Made by a program: the position numbers and the translations under genes. From Urbifossiella limnaea (GTDB lineage: Bacteria; Planctomycetota; Planctomycetia; Gemmatales; Gemmataceae), in the NCBI RefSeq assembly GCF_007747215.1, contig NZ_CP036273.1, positions 744,001-808,000 of the forward strand: a DNA stretch of 64,000 nt, in the 5' to 3' direction. The number at the start of each line of letters is the position of its first letter. Position 1 is the stretch's first letter. The notes beneath the pieces were generated by a model that did not search any database, was not told the origin of the DNA, and saw only the letters and a list, made by a program, of their open reading frames with translations. This document shows positions 9,071 through 17,317 of this stretch, piece by piece.

Positions 9071-9108
9071 GTGTCAACGGGGTGTCACTGATTCGACACG
9101 GGTGTCAC
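9071..9108. promoter_or_regulatory. Phased GTGTCA repeats: possible enhancer (UAS) for the sigma-54 activator
   Basis: GTGTCA occurs at 9071, 9082 and 9102, i.e. 11 and 20 bases apart (one and about two helical turns). An inverted GACAC at 9095-9099 makes GTGTC-N8-GACAC with the second copy. The array lies 67-104 bases upstream of the -24 element, where enhancer-binding proteins normally bind, and it overlaps the last codons of the activator gene. Confidence 0.5.
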
Positions 9109-10685
9109 GGCGGCGTCGGCGGATCGACACCGACCCCGAGTTTCCGCATCCGCGAGATGAGCGTCGTCCGCTTCATGCCGAGCCGCGCCGCCGCGCCCTT
9201 CGGCCCGCCGACGACACCGCCGCATTCGGCCAACGTTCGCTCGATCAGCGCCCGCTCGGCCTCGCGCAGCGTCGGCGACCGTGGCGGCGCCGGCGCCGCG
9301 GCCGGCGCGGCGGTTGGTTCCACCGCCAGCTCCCCGAGCGGCACCCGCAGCTCCGGCCCGGCCGACAGAATGACGGCCCGCTCGATGAGGTGCTGCAACT
9401 CGCGCACGTTCCCCGGCCACGGGTACGCCTGCAGCGCCGCCAGCGCGGCGTCGGGGAGCGGGTCGTAGCTGCGGCCGAGGCGGCGGGCGAACACCCCCAC
9501 GAAGTGCCGCACCAGCTCCGCGATGTCGCCGGGCCGGTCGCGCAGCGGCGGCAGGTGAACCGGGAACACGTGGAGCCGGTAGAACAGGTCGGCGCGGAAC
9601 TTCCCCTCGCCGACCAGCTTCGACAGGTTGCGGTGCGTCGCCGCCACGAGCCGCACGTTCACGCGGATCGTCTTGCCGCTCCCGAGCCGCTCGAACTCGC
9701 GCTCCTGCAGCACCCGCAGCAGCTTCGGCTGCAACTCCGGCGGGATGTCGCCCACCTCGTCGAGGAAGAGCGTGCCGCCGTCGGCCAGCTCGAACCGCCC
9801 GACGCGCCGCTCGACGGCCCCGGTGAAGGCGCCCTTCTCGTGGCCGAACAGCTCGCTCTCCAGCAGCCCGGTGGGGATGGCGGCGCAGTTCACCTTCACG
9901 AACGTGCGGTCGCGGCGGCCGCTGAGCCGGTGCACGGCGCGGGCGATGAGTTCCTTGCCGGTCCCCGTCTCGCCGGTGACGAGCACCGTGGAATCGGTCG
10001 GCGCCACGACCCCCACCTGCTCCATGACGTGCTTCATCGCCGCGCCGCCGCCGACGATCTCGTCGGTGCGGCGCTCGGTGCGGATTTCCTCTTCGAGGTA
10101 GCGCTTCTCGGCCGCGAGGCGGGCGTTGGCGCGCTGCAACTCTTGCCGCGTCAGCGCCCCCTCGACGGCGAGCGCGACGAGCCGGCCGACCTGGACCGGG
10201 AAGTCCGCGTCGCCGGGGGCGGCGGCGACGGGCTCGAAGCTGGCGAAGCCCATCGCCCCGAGGCGCCGCCGCGGCGTGGTGAGCGGGACGAAGCACGCCG
10301 CCTTCACCCCCTGCCGGGCGAACGCGGCGCGGAGCACGGGGAACCGGCCGTCGAGCGTCGACGCGTCGAGCCAGAGGGGTTCCTGCGAGTCCCACACGAC
10401 GGCGGTGGGCGACTCGCCGGCGGGGAGTTCGGTGGGCGTGTCGGCGGCGGCGGGGGGCGGGGCGCCGCCGACCGGTTCGAGGAACTGGAGGCGGCCGGCG
10501 CGGGTGTCGGGGTCGGCGAGGGCGAAGCTGACGTACCCGCGGGGGAGGTGCCCGCCGAGGGCGGCGGCGAGGTCGCGGAGGAGGTGGAGCAGGTCGGCGT
10601 GGGCGGCGACCGCCTGGGCGACGGCGAGCAGCGCCGCGGGCCGCTGGTCGGCCGGCGACCGGACGAGACCGGCGGGGCGGGGCAT
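9105..10685 (-). CDS. Sigma-54-dependent transcriptional activator (GAF-AAA+-Fis)
   Basis: 526 residues. Residues ~15-190 resemble a GAF sensor ([20 protein letters not shown] at the start). The central AAA+ domain has Walker A GETGTGKE (~237), the sigma-54 contact loop GAFTGA (~288), Walker [14 protein letters not shown] and the arginine-finger region [16 protein letters not shown]. The C-terminal Fis-type helix-turn-helix is at ~480-526 ([20 protein letters not shown]). It activates RNA polymerase carrying sigma-54 in response to a small-molecule or redox signal. ATG 10685 gives the normal length before the GAF domain. It has no receiver domain, so it is not a two-component regulator. The gene directly downstream encodes a DUF1559 protein with a candidate -24/-12 promoter. 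Confidence 0.93.
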   Translation of the reverse strand: MPRPAGLVRSPADQRPAALLAVAQAVAAHADLLHLLRDLAAALGGHLPRGYVSFALADPDTRAGRLQFLEPVGGAPPPAAADTPTELPAGESPTAVVWDSQEPLWLDASTLDGRFPVLRAAFARQGVKAACFVPLTTPRRRLGAMGFASFEPVAAAPGDADFPVQVGRLVALAVEGALTRQELQRANARLAAEKRYLEEEIRTERRTDEIVGGGAAMKHVMEQVGVVAPTDSTVLVTGETGTGKELIARAVHRLSGRRDRTFVKVNCAAIPTGLLESELFGHEKGAFTGAVERRVGRFELADGGTLFLDEVGDIPPELQPKLLRVLQEREFERLGSGKTIRVNVRLVAATHRNLSKLVGEGKFRADLFYRLHVFPVHLPPLRDRPGDIAELVRHFVGVFARRLGRSYDPLPDAALAALQAYPWPGNVRELQHLIERAVILSAGPELRVPLGELAVEPTAAPAAAPAPPRSPTLREAERALIERTLAECGGVVGGPKGAAARLGMKRTTLISRMRKLGVGVDPPTPP

Positions 10686-10828
10686 GGGGCTTCCCGATGC
10701 GGGGTGGCGGTTCGTGGGATTGTACGGGCCCCGCCCGCCCGAATGCCGTTCACCCCGCCCCCCCGGTTGTGCCGATGATACCGGACGTACCGAATCGCCG
10801 CGGGGCGCCCAGAGTGCCGGAACCGGAC

Positions 10829-12145
10829 ATGCCACGTCTCGCCCTCCTGCTCCTTGTCCTGTCGGCGGTCGGGTGCGGGACCGTGCGCGACCGGCTCGGC
10901 CCGCCCACCCCGACCCGGGCCGGGCTCAACGCCCGCGACGTGATCGACCCGCCGGCCCAGGCCGAGGCCGACGCGGCCCTCCAGTCGGGCGACCTGACCC
11001 GCGTGGCCGCGGACGTTCGGACGCGGCTCGCCGCGACGGCCGACCCCGGCCGGCCGCCGCGGCACGTCCTCTGCCTGTCCGGCGGCGGGTCGTTCGGGGC
11101 GTACTCCGCCGGCGTCCTGTGCGGGTGGACCGACGCCGGTACGCGGCCCGAGTTCGACGTGGTGACCGGGATCAGCACCGGGTCGCTGATCGCCCCGCTC
11201 GCCTTCCTCGGCCCGAAGTACGACGCCGACGTGCGGCGGTTCTACACCGACATCCGCACCCGCGACATCTACGTCACCCGGGTCGTCCGCGGGCTGCTGA
11301 GCGAGTCGCTGGCGGACACCCGCCCGCTCGCCAAGAAGCTGGACGAGGTGATCACGCCGGGCCTCGTCGCCGAGATCGCGGAGGAGCACCGCAAGGGGCG
11401 GCGGCTGTACGTCGGCACCACCGAGCTCGAGGGGAAGCGGTTCGTGGTGTGGGACATCGGGGCGATCGCCTGCCGCGCCGACCACGGGGCCACGGACCTG
11501 ATCAAGCGCATCCTCCTCGGGTCGTCGGCCATCCCCGGATTCTTTCCGCCGAGCAAGATCGCGGTGACGGTGGACGGCCGGCCGTTCGTCGAGAAGCACG
11601 GCGACGGCGGGGTGTCGCAGGCCATCTTCTTCCGCCCGCCGCTCCCGGACGCCGGCCCGGCCGCGGCCGCGCCGCTGGCCGGCACGACCGTGTGGTGCGT
11701 GGTGGCCGGGAAGCTGTACGCCGACCCGGAGCCGATCAAGCCGCGGGCGCTGGCGATCGCCGGGGGCAGCGTCGGGGCCGTCATCTACGCCCAGACCCGC
11801 GGCGACCTCCAGCGCATCTTCACCCTCTGCACCCTCACCGGGATGAACTACCGGCTGACCGCCATCCCGGAGGACTTCGACGCCCCGAAGTCGTCGGCCG
11901 AGTTCGAGCGCGGGCCGATGACGCGGATGTTCGACGAGGGCTACCGGCTGGCGCGGACCGGCGAGGCGTGGCGGCTCGCCCCGCCGGGGCTCGGCCCGCG
12001 GGAGTCGCCGCTCACCCGGTCCGGCACCGCCCTGACCGCCCTGCCGCCGCTTGGCGGGTCGGTGCCGACGGTGCCGGGGCCGCCCGGCGTGCTCGCCCCC
12101 GGCCCGCTTGCGATCCCCGCCCCGCCCGGCGTGCTGATGAAGTGA
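10829..12145 (+). CDS. Patatin-like phospholipase, lipoprotein
   Basis: 438 residues. The signal MPRLALLLLVLSAVGC has a lipobox, so the protein should be lipid-anchored. The patatin domain shows LSGGGSFGAYSAGVL (oxyanion loop), GISTGS (nucleophile Ser in GxSxG) and the catalytic Asp in HGDGG. Patatin enzymes are Ser/Asp dyad lipid acyl hydrolases acting on phospholipids or lysophospholipids. The C-terminal ~60 residues are Pro/Gly-rich and probably disordered. ATG 10829 was chosen because it begins the signal peptide. It is transcribed divergently from the sigma-54 activator, with 143 bases between the starts. A second patatin gene lies 3.3 kb downstream. Confidence 0.9.
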   Translation: MPRLALLLLVLSAVGCGTVRDRLGPPTPTRAGLNARDVIDPPAQAEADAALQSGDLTRVAADVRTRLAATADPGRPPRHVLCLSGGGSFGAYSAGVLCGWTDAGTRPEFDVVTGISTGSLIAPLAFLGPKYDADVRRFYTDIRTRDIYVTRVVRGLLSESLADTRPLAKKLDEVITPGLVAEIAEEHRKGRRLYVGTTELEGKRFVVWDIGAIACRADHGATDLIKRILLGSSAIPGFFPPSKIAVTVDGRPFVEKHGDGGVSQAIFFRPPLPDAGPAAAAPLAGTTVWCVVAGKLYADPEPIKPRALAIAGGSVGAVIYAQTRGDLQRIFTLCTLTGMNYRLTAIPEDFDAPKSSAEFERGPMTRMFDEGYRLARTGEAWRLAPPGLGPRESPLTRSGTALTALPPLGGSVPTVPGPPGVLAPGPLAIPAPPGVLMK

Positions 12146-12182
12146 CGCGGCCCCGGCCGGGGCCACCAGTCGGGGTTGCGTC

Positions 12183-12214
12183 GGTGGGCGGATTCAGACC
12201 AAAATCCGCCCACC
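12183..12214. terminator. 12-bp hairpin between the patatin and TIGR03067 genes
   Basis: Arms 12183-12194 and 12203-12214 are exactly complementary (GGTGGGCGGATT) with an 8-base loop. It lies 37 bases after the patatin stop and 26 bases before the next ATG. No U-run follows, so it may be a weak terminator or a 5'-leader structure for the downstream gene. Confidence 0.5.
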
Positions 12215-12240
12215 TTCCCAATCTCACGGGTGACACACGC

Positions 12241-13065
12241 ATGCTCCGCTCCGCGCTCGCCGTCGGTTCGCTCCTGCTCGCCGGCGCCGTCCCCGGTCAC
12301 AGCCGCCAGCCGGCCGCCCCCGACAACCTCGACGGCACCTGGGAACTGGTGAGCGTGATCGAGGGCGGCAAGCTGATGTCGGTTGACACGGTGAAGCAGA
12401 CGACCATCAAGGACGGCCGGGTGACGTTCAGCGGCAACGTGATGCAGTTCACGCGCCCCAACGGGGCGGCCCGGGTGGTGGCGTTCGTGACCGACCCGAA
12501 GGCCAGCCCGCGGACGATCGACCTGGCCGGGGCGACGGCGGTCGGCGGGAAGGGCATTTACCAGCGTGACGGCGACAATCTGCTGATCTGCGTGCCCGGC
12601 GCGGACACCGACCCCCGGCCGACCACGTTCGCGTCCCCCACCGGCCGCGGTGACGTGCTGATGACGTTTCGCAAGGCCGCCGCCCCGGCCGTCCTCGGCC
12701 CGCCGCAGCCCGCGCCGCCGGCCCCCGCGAAGACGACCGACGCGGACATCCGGGCCGCCCTCGTCGGCACCTGGGGCCACCAGTCCGACGACCGGATCGT
12801 CCGCCTGACGCTCAACTCGGACGGGTCGTTCGCCACCCTCCTGACCTGGAAGAAGGGCTTCAAAAAACTCTTCGACAGCGAGGAGCGCACGAGCGGGACG
12901 TGGCAGGTGCGCGACGGGGTCGTGGTGATGACGACCACGGCCGCCCCGGAGCGGGCGCAGGTCGGGCAGGTCATGTCCTACCGGGTGGTGTCGGTCGCCG
13001 CCGGCGAGGTGATCTACGTCAACAACCAGACCGGCGAGCGGCGGATCGAGTGGAAGCTCCGCTGA
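12241..13065 (+). CDS. Secreted TIGR03067-type protein, two beta domains
   Basis: 274 residues with a signal peptide (MLRSALAVGSLLLAGAVPG). The first domain (~residues 20-145) has the planctomycete TIGR03067 pattern: NLDGTWELVSVIEGGK at its start, then DGRVTFSG, DPKASPRTIDL, KGIYQRDGDNLLICV and RPTTFASP. A Pro/Ala linker (~155-165) leads to a second lipocalin-like domain beginning ALVGTWGHQSDD and ending in YVNNQTGERRIEWKL. The function of TIGR03067 proteins is unknown. The ATG directly begins the signal peptide. It is flanked by lipoprotein and lipase genes, which suggests an envelope location. Confidence 0.85.
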   Translation: MLRSALAVGSLLLAGAVPGHSRQPAAPDNLDGTWELVSVIEGGKLMSVDTVKQTTIKDGRVTFSGNVMQFTRPNGAARVVAFVTDPKASPRTIDLAGATAVGGKGIYQRDGDNLLICVPGADTDPRPTTFASPTGRGDVLMTFRKAAAPAVLGPPQPAPPAPAKTTDADIRAALVGTWGHQSDDRIVRLTLNSDGSFATLLTWKKGFKKLFDSEERTSGTWQVRDGVVVMTTTAAPERAQVGQVMSYRVVSVAAGEVIYVNNQTGERRIEWKLR

Positions 13066-13088
13066 CCGGCCGGCGCGGCCCGGGCCGG

Positions 13089-14183
13089 TCAGTTCGCCTG
13101 AATGGTGATGACCGGCAGGCTCTCCCGCGCCCCGGTGTCCGACAGCGCCAGCAGGACCAGCAGGTAGGCCAGGGTCCGCTTCGACTCGAAGTCGGTCTTC
13201 TCGACCCAGAACCAGTACCCCTCGTAGCACACGGCGACGAACGGGTCGCACGGCCGCGTCCGGCTGCTGCGGACGTGGAACCGCGGGGTGCCGCGGTCGC
13301 CGCCCGGGTCGCCGACCGCGGGGGCGATCCCGGCCGCCTGGTGCTCGACCGGCACGTCCACGCACGTGCCCAGCTCCGACAGGATGCGGAGGACGGACCG
13401 GGACAGGATGGCGATCTCGTTCGGCCGCTCCGCCGTCGCCCCGAACGTCACCCGGAAGTCCTTCCGCCCGGGGTCCAACCGGAGCGACCGGCGCACGTCG
13501 GTCAGCTCGGCGGCGAGTTCGGGGTCGATGTTCTCGTCCCGGAAGAAGAAGCTGACGGCGTCCTTCTTGTCCTTGTCTTGCTCGACCCGGATGCCGGCGT
13601 GCCCCGAGATCTGGGCCTTGCGCATCGCCCGCGTCATCTGGGTGAACGCGGGGTCGGCCGGCCGGAGCTGGCCGCCGGACACGGACCGGTTGCGGACCCC
13701 GTTGATCGACTCCACCGTCAGGTCGAACACCAGGTCGGCCGGGTACCCCGACTGGAGCAGGAACAGGACCGACCCCGGGTTGATTGGGGACGTGATGTTC
13801 CGGATGAACTGCGAGCCGGTCTGGGGCTGGTAGGAGATCGTCGGGCGGTCCTGGTAGGCGCCCTGGAAGTTCAGCCCCGCCCCGAGCTGCTGGGCGAACG
13901 TGGCCGCCGGGTTGGTCGGCGGGCTGATCGCCCCGGTGGCCACGGCCTGGCCCTGGAGGGTGTACCCGCTGGTGATCTGCGGGACGTCCAGGAAGAACGG
14001 GGTGTCGGCGTACCGCAGCTTGACCACGTTCAGGAGCGTCTGCTCCTTCCACGACACGGCGACCGCCTCGTTGTACGCCGCCCGGTCGGCGACGACCGTC
14101 CGCGGGCCGATGTGCTTGCACCCGCCGCCCCCGGCGAGGAGCGCGGCCGCGAGGAGGACCGGGACGGGCGCTCGCGGCGGCAT
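13089..14183 (-). CDS. Lipoprotein of unknown function
   Basis: 364 residues. The N-terminus ([17 protein letters not shown]) is a lipoprotein signal with the modified Cys at about residue 22. The mature part begins RTVVADRAAYNEAVAVSWKEQTLLNVVKLRYADTPFFLDV. A similar opening and a similar ending (tyrosine/tryptophan-rich FVAVCYEGYWFWVEKTDF, then LAYLLVLLALSDTGA…LPVITIQA) recur in uncharacterised lipoproteins of several Gram-negative groups, as far as I recall; I know no assigned function. It converges on the TIGR03067 gene with 23 bases between stops and diverges from the DUF4105 gene. Its place among lipid-modification genes is the only functional hint. Confidence 0.8.
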   Translation of the reverse strand: MPPRAPVPVLLAAALLAGGGGCKHIGPRTVVADRAAYNEAVAVSWKEQTLLNVVKLRYADTPFFLDVPQITSGYTLQGQAVATGAISPPTNPAATFAQQLGAGLNFQGAYQDRPTISYQPQTGSQFIRNITSPINPGSVLFLLQSGYPADLVFDLTVESINGVRNRSVSGGQLRPADPAFTQMTRAMRKAQISGHAGIRVEQDKDKKDAVSFFFRDENIDPELAAELTDVRRSLRLDPGRKDFRVTFGATAERPNEIAILSRSVLRILSELGTCVDVPVEHQAAGIAPAVGDPGGDRGTPRFHVRSSRTRPCDPFVAVCYEGYWFWVEKTDFESKRTLAYLLVLLALSDTGARESLPVITIQAN

Positions 14184-14284
14184 GCGGACCCCGTGGGACC
14201 GGCAACCCCGCGCCGCGTTCGGGGCGGGAGGGGTCGGTTGTCGTCAGTAATCGGATTGGGCGAGTTGTTCGGATGAGCGGAAAT

Positions 14285-14327
14285 GTGCCGGGGGCGCTGC
14301 CGCCCCGGCCGGGCTTTCGCCCGGCAC
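14285..14327. repeat. Compound hairpin in the divergent spacer 14184-14424
   Basis: Outer arms GTGCCGG (14285-14291) and CCGGCAC (14321-14327) enclose two smaller hairpins, GGGGCG-CTGC-CGCCCC and GCCGGGC-TTTC-GCCCGGC. The structure sits ~100 bases before the DUF4105 start. No other feature is visible in this spacer. Confidence 0.4.
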
Positions 14328-14424
14328 CGGCCGGGTGGCCTCCCGCTACCGGGGGTTCGAGGTTGATGATAATGAGGATGACCGGCACGACCGGCCGACC
14401 AGATCGCCGCCTGGGAGTCGTGCG

Positions 14425-15420
14425 ATGGGCCTCTTCCCGGAGTGGGTCGGTTCCGCCCTCATGCTCGCGGCCGCCGCCGGGGTCACCCTCTGGACGGCCG
14501 GGGCGGTCTACTACGACGTGTGCGGCGGGGCGCGGTGGGGCCGCGCGGTCGCGGCCGCATGGGTCGTCGCGGTCGTCGTCGCGGTCCTCGTGTGGCAGCC
14601 GCTCTGGCAGCCGGTCGCCGCCCTGCTCGGGGTGGTCGCGGTGTTCCTGGTGTGGTGGTTCGGGCAGCGGCCGCGGCACGACCGCGACTGGGACCCGGCC
14701 GTGGCCGTGCTGCCGCGGGCGGTGCGCGACGGCGACACGGTCACGGTCGAGCACGTCCGCAACTTCGAGTACCGCTCGCCGACCGACTTCGACGCCCGGT
14801 ACGAGACGCGCACGTACCGCCTCGCCAACCTGCGAGGCGTGGACATCGTGTTCTTCAACTGGGGCTCGCCGTGGATGAGCCACCCGGTCATGGTGTTCGA
14901 CTGCGGCCCGGACGGCCGGCTGTGCTTCTCGATCGAGGTGCGGTACCGGCGGGGGCAGGACTACTCGGTCGTCCGCAGCCTGTTTCGGCAACAGGAGATG
15001 ATCGTCGTCGCCGCGGACGAGCGGGACGTGATCCTGCGCCGGACGAAGTTCGAGCCGCGGCAGGCGGCCCACCTGTACCGGCTCACCACCACCCCCGACG
15101 AGGTGCGGACGGCGTTCCTGGACTACGTCGGGATGGTCAACCGCATCCACGCCCGGCCGCGGTGGTATCATGGGGTGTGCGCGAACTGCACCACCACGTA
15201 CTACCGGCTCCCGAACAGCCGGTGGCGGCTCGACTGGCGGGTGATCGCCAACGGCCGGCTGGACGAGGCCCTGTACGCGGACGGGCGGCTCGACCGCGGC
15301 GTGCCGTTCGCCGACCTCCGCCGGGCCGCGTACCTCACCGACGTCACCAACGTCACCCCCGAGGCCGGGTTCGGGGACCACCTCCGCCGCGAGCTCGAAA
15401 GGCGCCGTCATGGACACTGA
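14425..15420 (+). CDS. DUF4105 (Lnb N-terminal-like) membrane protein
   Basis: 331 residues. Three hydrophobic segments in the first ~85 residues (ALMLAAAAGVTLWTAGAVY; AVAAAWVVAVVVAVLVW; VAALLGVVAVFLVWWFG) are followed by a DUF4105 domain (PF13387). The domain carries the family landmarks SHPVMVFDC, DYSVVRSLFRQQEMIVV-ADERD and YHGVCANCTTTYY. PF13387 is the N-terminal periplasmic domain of Lnb, a lipoprotein N-acyltransferase family described in other Gram-negative bacteria; the conserved His and the Cys of NCTT are the likely active residues (inference). ATG 14425 was chosen as the start just before the first helix; the upstream frame is charged and non-conserved in appearance. The 3' end overlaps the next gene by 11 bases, indicating coupled translation with a phospholipase. 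Confidence 0.85.
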   Translation: MGLFPEWVGSALMLAAAAGVTLWTAGAVYYDVCGGARWGRAVAAAWVVAVVVAVLVWQPLWQPVAALLGVVAVFLVWWFGQRPRHDRDWDPAVAVLPRAVRDGDTVTVEHVRNFEYRSPTDFDARYETRTYRLANLRGVDIVFFNWGSPWMSHPVMVFDCGPDGRLCFSIEVRYRRGQDYSVVRSLFRQQEMIVVAADERDVILRRTKFEPRQAAHLYRLTTTPDEVRTAFLDYVGMVNRIHARPRWYHGVCANCTTTYYRLPNSRWRLDWRVIANGRLDEALYADGRLDRGVPFADLRRAAYLTDVTNVTPEAGFGDHLRRELERRRHGH

Positions 15421-17251
15421 CATCCTCGCCCTGGTGAGGATCCACGAGTACTTCCGCGGGATCTCCGAGGAGGCGATGGCCGACGTGCTCGCCGCCGCCC
15501 GGGTGCGGACGTTCGCGGCCGGCGACGTGGTCCACCAGCCGGACGACCCGTTGGTGACGGTCGGGTTCATCCTGCGGGGCCGGCTCAAGTCGGTGAAGGT
15601 GGACGCGGCGGGGCGGGAGTCGCTGTTGCGGGTGTTCAACCGCGGCGAGCAGTACGGGATGATGCTCGGGGTGCTGGCCGAGCCGGTCCCGGTCCGGGTG
15701 TTCGCGCTCGAGCCGGCCACGGTACTGGAGGTGGACTACGAAACGGCGATGGAACTCACCCTTCGCCACCCGGACCTGCGCCAGTTGTGGCTGAAGACGT
15801 ACGCCGGGACCCTACGCAACCAACTCTTCGGGAGCACCCGCTCGAAGGCCCCGATGATGCTCGGGCTCGTCCACGACTCCCCGGCGACCGCGGCGGCCGC
15901 CCGCCGGCTGGTGGACCGCCTCCGGGGGATCGGCGAGACGCTCGGGGTGTTCAGCGACTCGGACGAGTGGCGGGGGGTGGCGGGGATTCGGTTCCGGTCG
16001 ATGGTCGAAGACGGCCGGATGCTGGAGCCGGAGGAGATCCGCCGGCAGACGGTCGAGTGGAAGGACGTCAACCGGATCGTGTTCGACCTCCGGCTGGACC
16101 AGCCGTCGGAGCGTGTGACGCGGCTGTTCGAGATGGCGGACCGGCTGGTGTACTTCGTCCCGGCGGCCGCCGGCGCGGCGGCGGTCGCCCGGCTCCGAGC
16201 GCTGGGGGTGCCGGCCCGCGGGTGGCGGGACAAGGTGTGCATCGCGTGGCTGCTGGACGCCGCCCCGCCGGTGGCCCCGGCCGTGCCCGGGCTCGCCGAG
16301 GTGGTGCGGCGCACCTTCACCCTCGTCGGCCCGGCCCTTCAACTCCCCTGGGGGCGGGCCGCGGCGGGCGGGCTGGAGCGGCTCGTCCACGACCTCCGCG
16401 GGGTCCGCATCGGGGTGGCCCTCGGCGGCGGGGCGGCCCGCGGCATGACCCACCTCGGGGTGCTCAAGGCGCTGGAACAGAGCGGCATCGTGGTGGACAT
16501 GATCGCCGGCACCAGCGCCGGGGCGATGACCGGCATCATGTACGCCTCCGGCATCGACCCGGACCACAACGCCGCCAGCTTCGCCGCCGACCTGCGGCCG
16601 TCGTGGCTGTTCCGCCGGCTCCCCGCCGGCGACCAGTGGTACCTCCTCTACAAGTACCGCCGCGGGCACTTCGACCCGATGCTCCGCCCCTACCTCCACG
16701 ACTGGACGCTGGAGCAGCTGGCCGTGCCGTGCCTGTCGGTGACGGTGGACCTGGTGGGCGGGAACTCGGTCGTCCGCGACCACGGGGACGCCGTCCACGC
16801 GATCCTGGAGAGTATCAACCTGCCCGTCCTGTCGGTCCCGATCCTGCGGAACGGCCAGGCCCTCATCGACGGCGGGCTGGTGAACAACATCCCCGCCGAC
16901 GTGCTGGTCGCGGCCGGGTGCAACCTCGTGATCGCGGTGAGCGTGACGGCCAAGATGGAAAAGGCGTTCGGCGACATCACCCCGGACCGCCCGGCCGCTG
17001 CGGCGCGGAAGCCGTCGGCCGTGAAGACGATCCTCCGCAGCCTGCTGGTCCAGAACCACAGCCTGAACGCTATCGGGGTGCAGCCGGCCGACGTGGTGAT
17101 TGAGCCGGACGTGACCGGGTTCGAGCTGACGGCGTTCACCCGGGCGACGGAGATGGCCGCGATCGGCGAGGCCGCCGCGCTCGAACAGGTGCCGCGGATC
17201 CGCCAGCTGCTGACCCGCCTCGACCCCCAGCTGTTCCCGCCGGCCGGCTGA
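15410..17251 (+). CDS. Cyclic-nucleotide-binding-domain patatin phospholipase (NTE-like)
   Basis: 613 residues. Residues ~1-130 form a cNMP-binding-type beta barrel (FAAGDVVHQPDDPLVTVGFILRGRLKSV… LLRVFNRGEQYGMM). Residues ~135-300 form a middle domain with a P-loop-like fold, and ~325-600 are the patatin domain: GVALGGGAARGMTHLGVL, nucleophile GTSAG and catalytic Asp in IDGGLVNNIP. This is the layout of neuropathy-target-esterase-type lysophospholipases. The barrel lacks an obvious canonical cAMP-phosphate loop, so ligand binding is uncertain. The start overlaps the DUF4105 gene by 11 bases. If that gene N-acylates lipoproteins from phospholipid, this enzyme could dispose of the resulting lysophospholipid; that link is inference. 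Confidence 0.92.
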   Translation: MDTDILALVRIHEYFRGISEEAMADVLAAARVRTFAAGDVVHQPDDPLVTVGFILRGRLKSVKVDAAGRESLLRVFNRGEQYGMMLGVLAEPVPVRVFALEPATVLEVDYETAMELTLRHPDLRQLWLKTYAGTLRNQLFGSTRSKAPMMLGLVHDSPATAAAARRLVDRLRGIGETLGVFSDSDEWRGVAGIRFRSMVEDGRMLEPEEIRRQTVEWKDVNRIVFDLRLDQPSERVTRLFEMADRLVYFVPAAAGAAAVARLRALGVPARGWRDKVCIAWLLDAAPPVAPAVPGLAEVVRRTFTLVGPALQLPWGRAAAGGLERLVHDLRGVRIGVALGGGAARGMTHLGVLKALEQSGIVVDMIAGTSAGAMTGIMYASGIDPDHNAASFAADLRPSWLFRRLPAGDQWYLLYKYRRGHFDPMLRPYLHDWTLEQLAVPCLSVTVDLVGGNSVVRDHGDAVHAILESINLPVLSVPILRNGQALIDGGLVNNIPADVLVAAGCNLVIAVSVTAKMEKAFGDITPDRPAAAARKPSAVKTILRSLLVQNHSLNAIGVQPADVVIEPDVTGFELTAFTRATEMAAIGEAAALEQVPRIRQLLTRLDPQLFPPAG

Positions 17252-17282
17252 CGCGGCCCCCGCCGCCCGGCCCGCTACCATA

Positions 17283-17317
17283 GTCGCACCGGCCCCGCGG
17301 TCCGAACCCGGTGCGAC
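17283..17317 (+). promoter_or_regulatory. Hairpin ending exactly at the DUF58 start codon
   Basis: GTCGCACCGG (17283-17292) pairs perfectly with CCGGTGCGAC (17308-17317); the ATG begins at 17318. The 10-bp stem occupies the place where a ribosome-binding site should be, and no Shine-Dalgarno sequence is visible. A translational on/off role is inference. Confidence 0.5.

Noticed and set aside
14184-14424. tRNA-like sequence (GGTTCGA) in the 14184-14424 spacer
   Set aside because: No acceptor stem, anticodon arm or matching T-arm can be drawn around it.
12200-15720. Long minus-strand frame spanning 11941-15720
   Set aside because: It runs antisense through the patatin, TIGR03067, DUF4105 and NTE-like genes, all of which have clear family motifs; its own translation is compositionally biased and motif-free.
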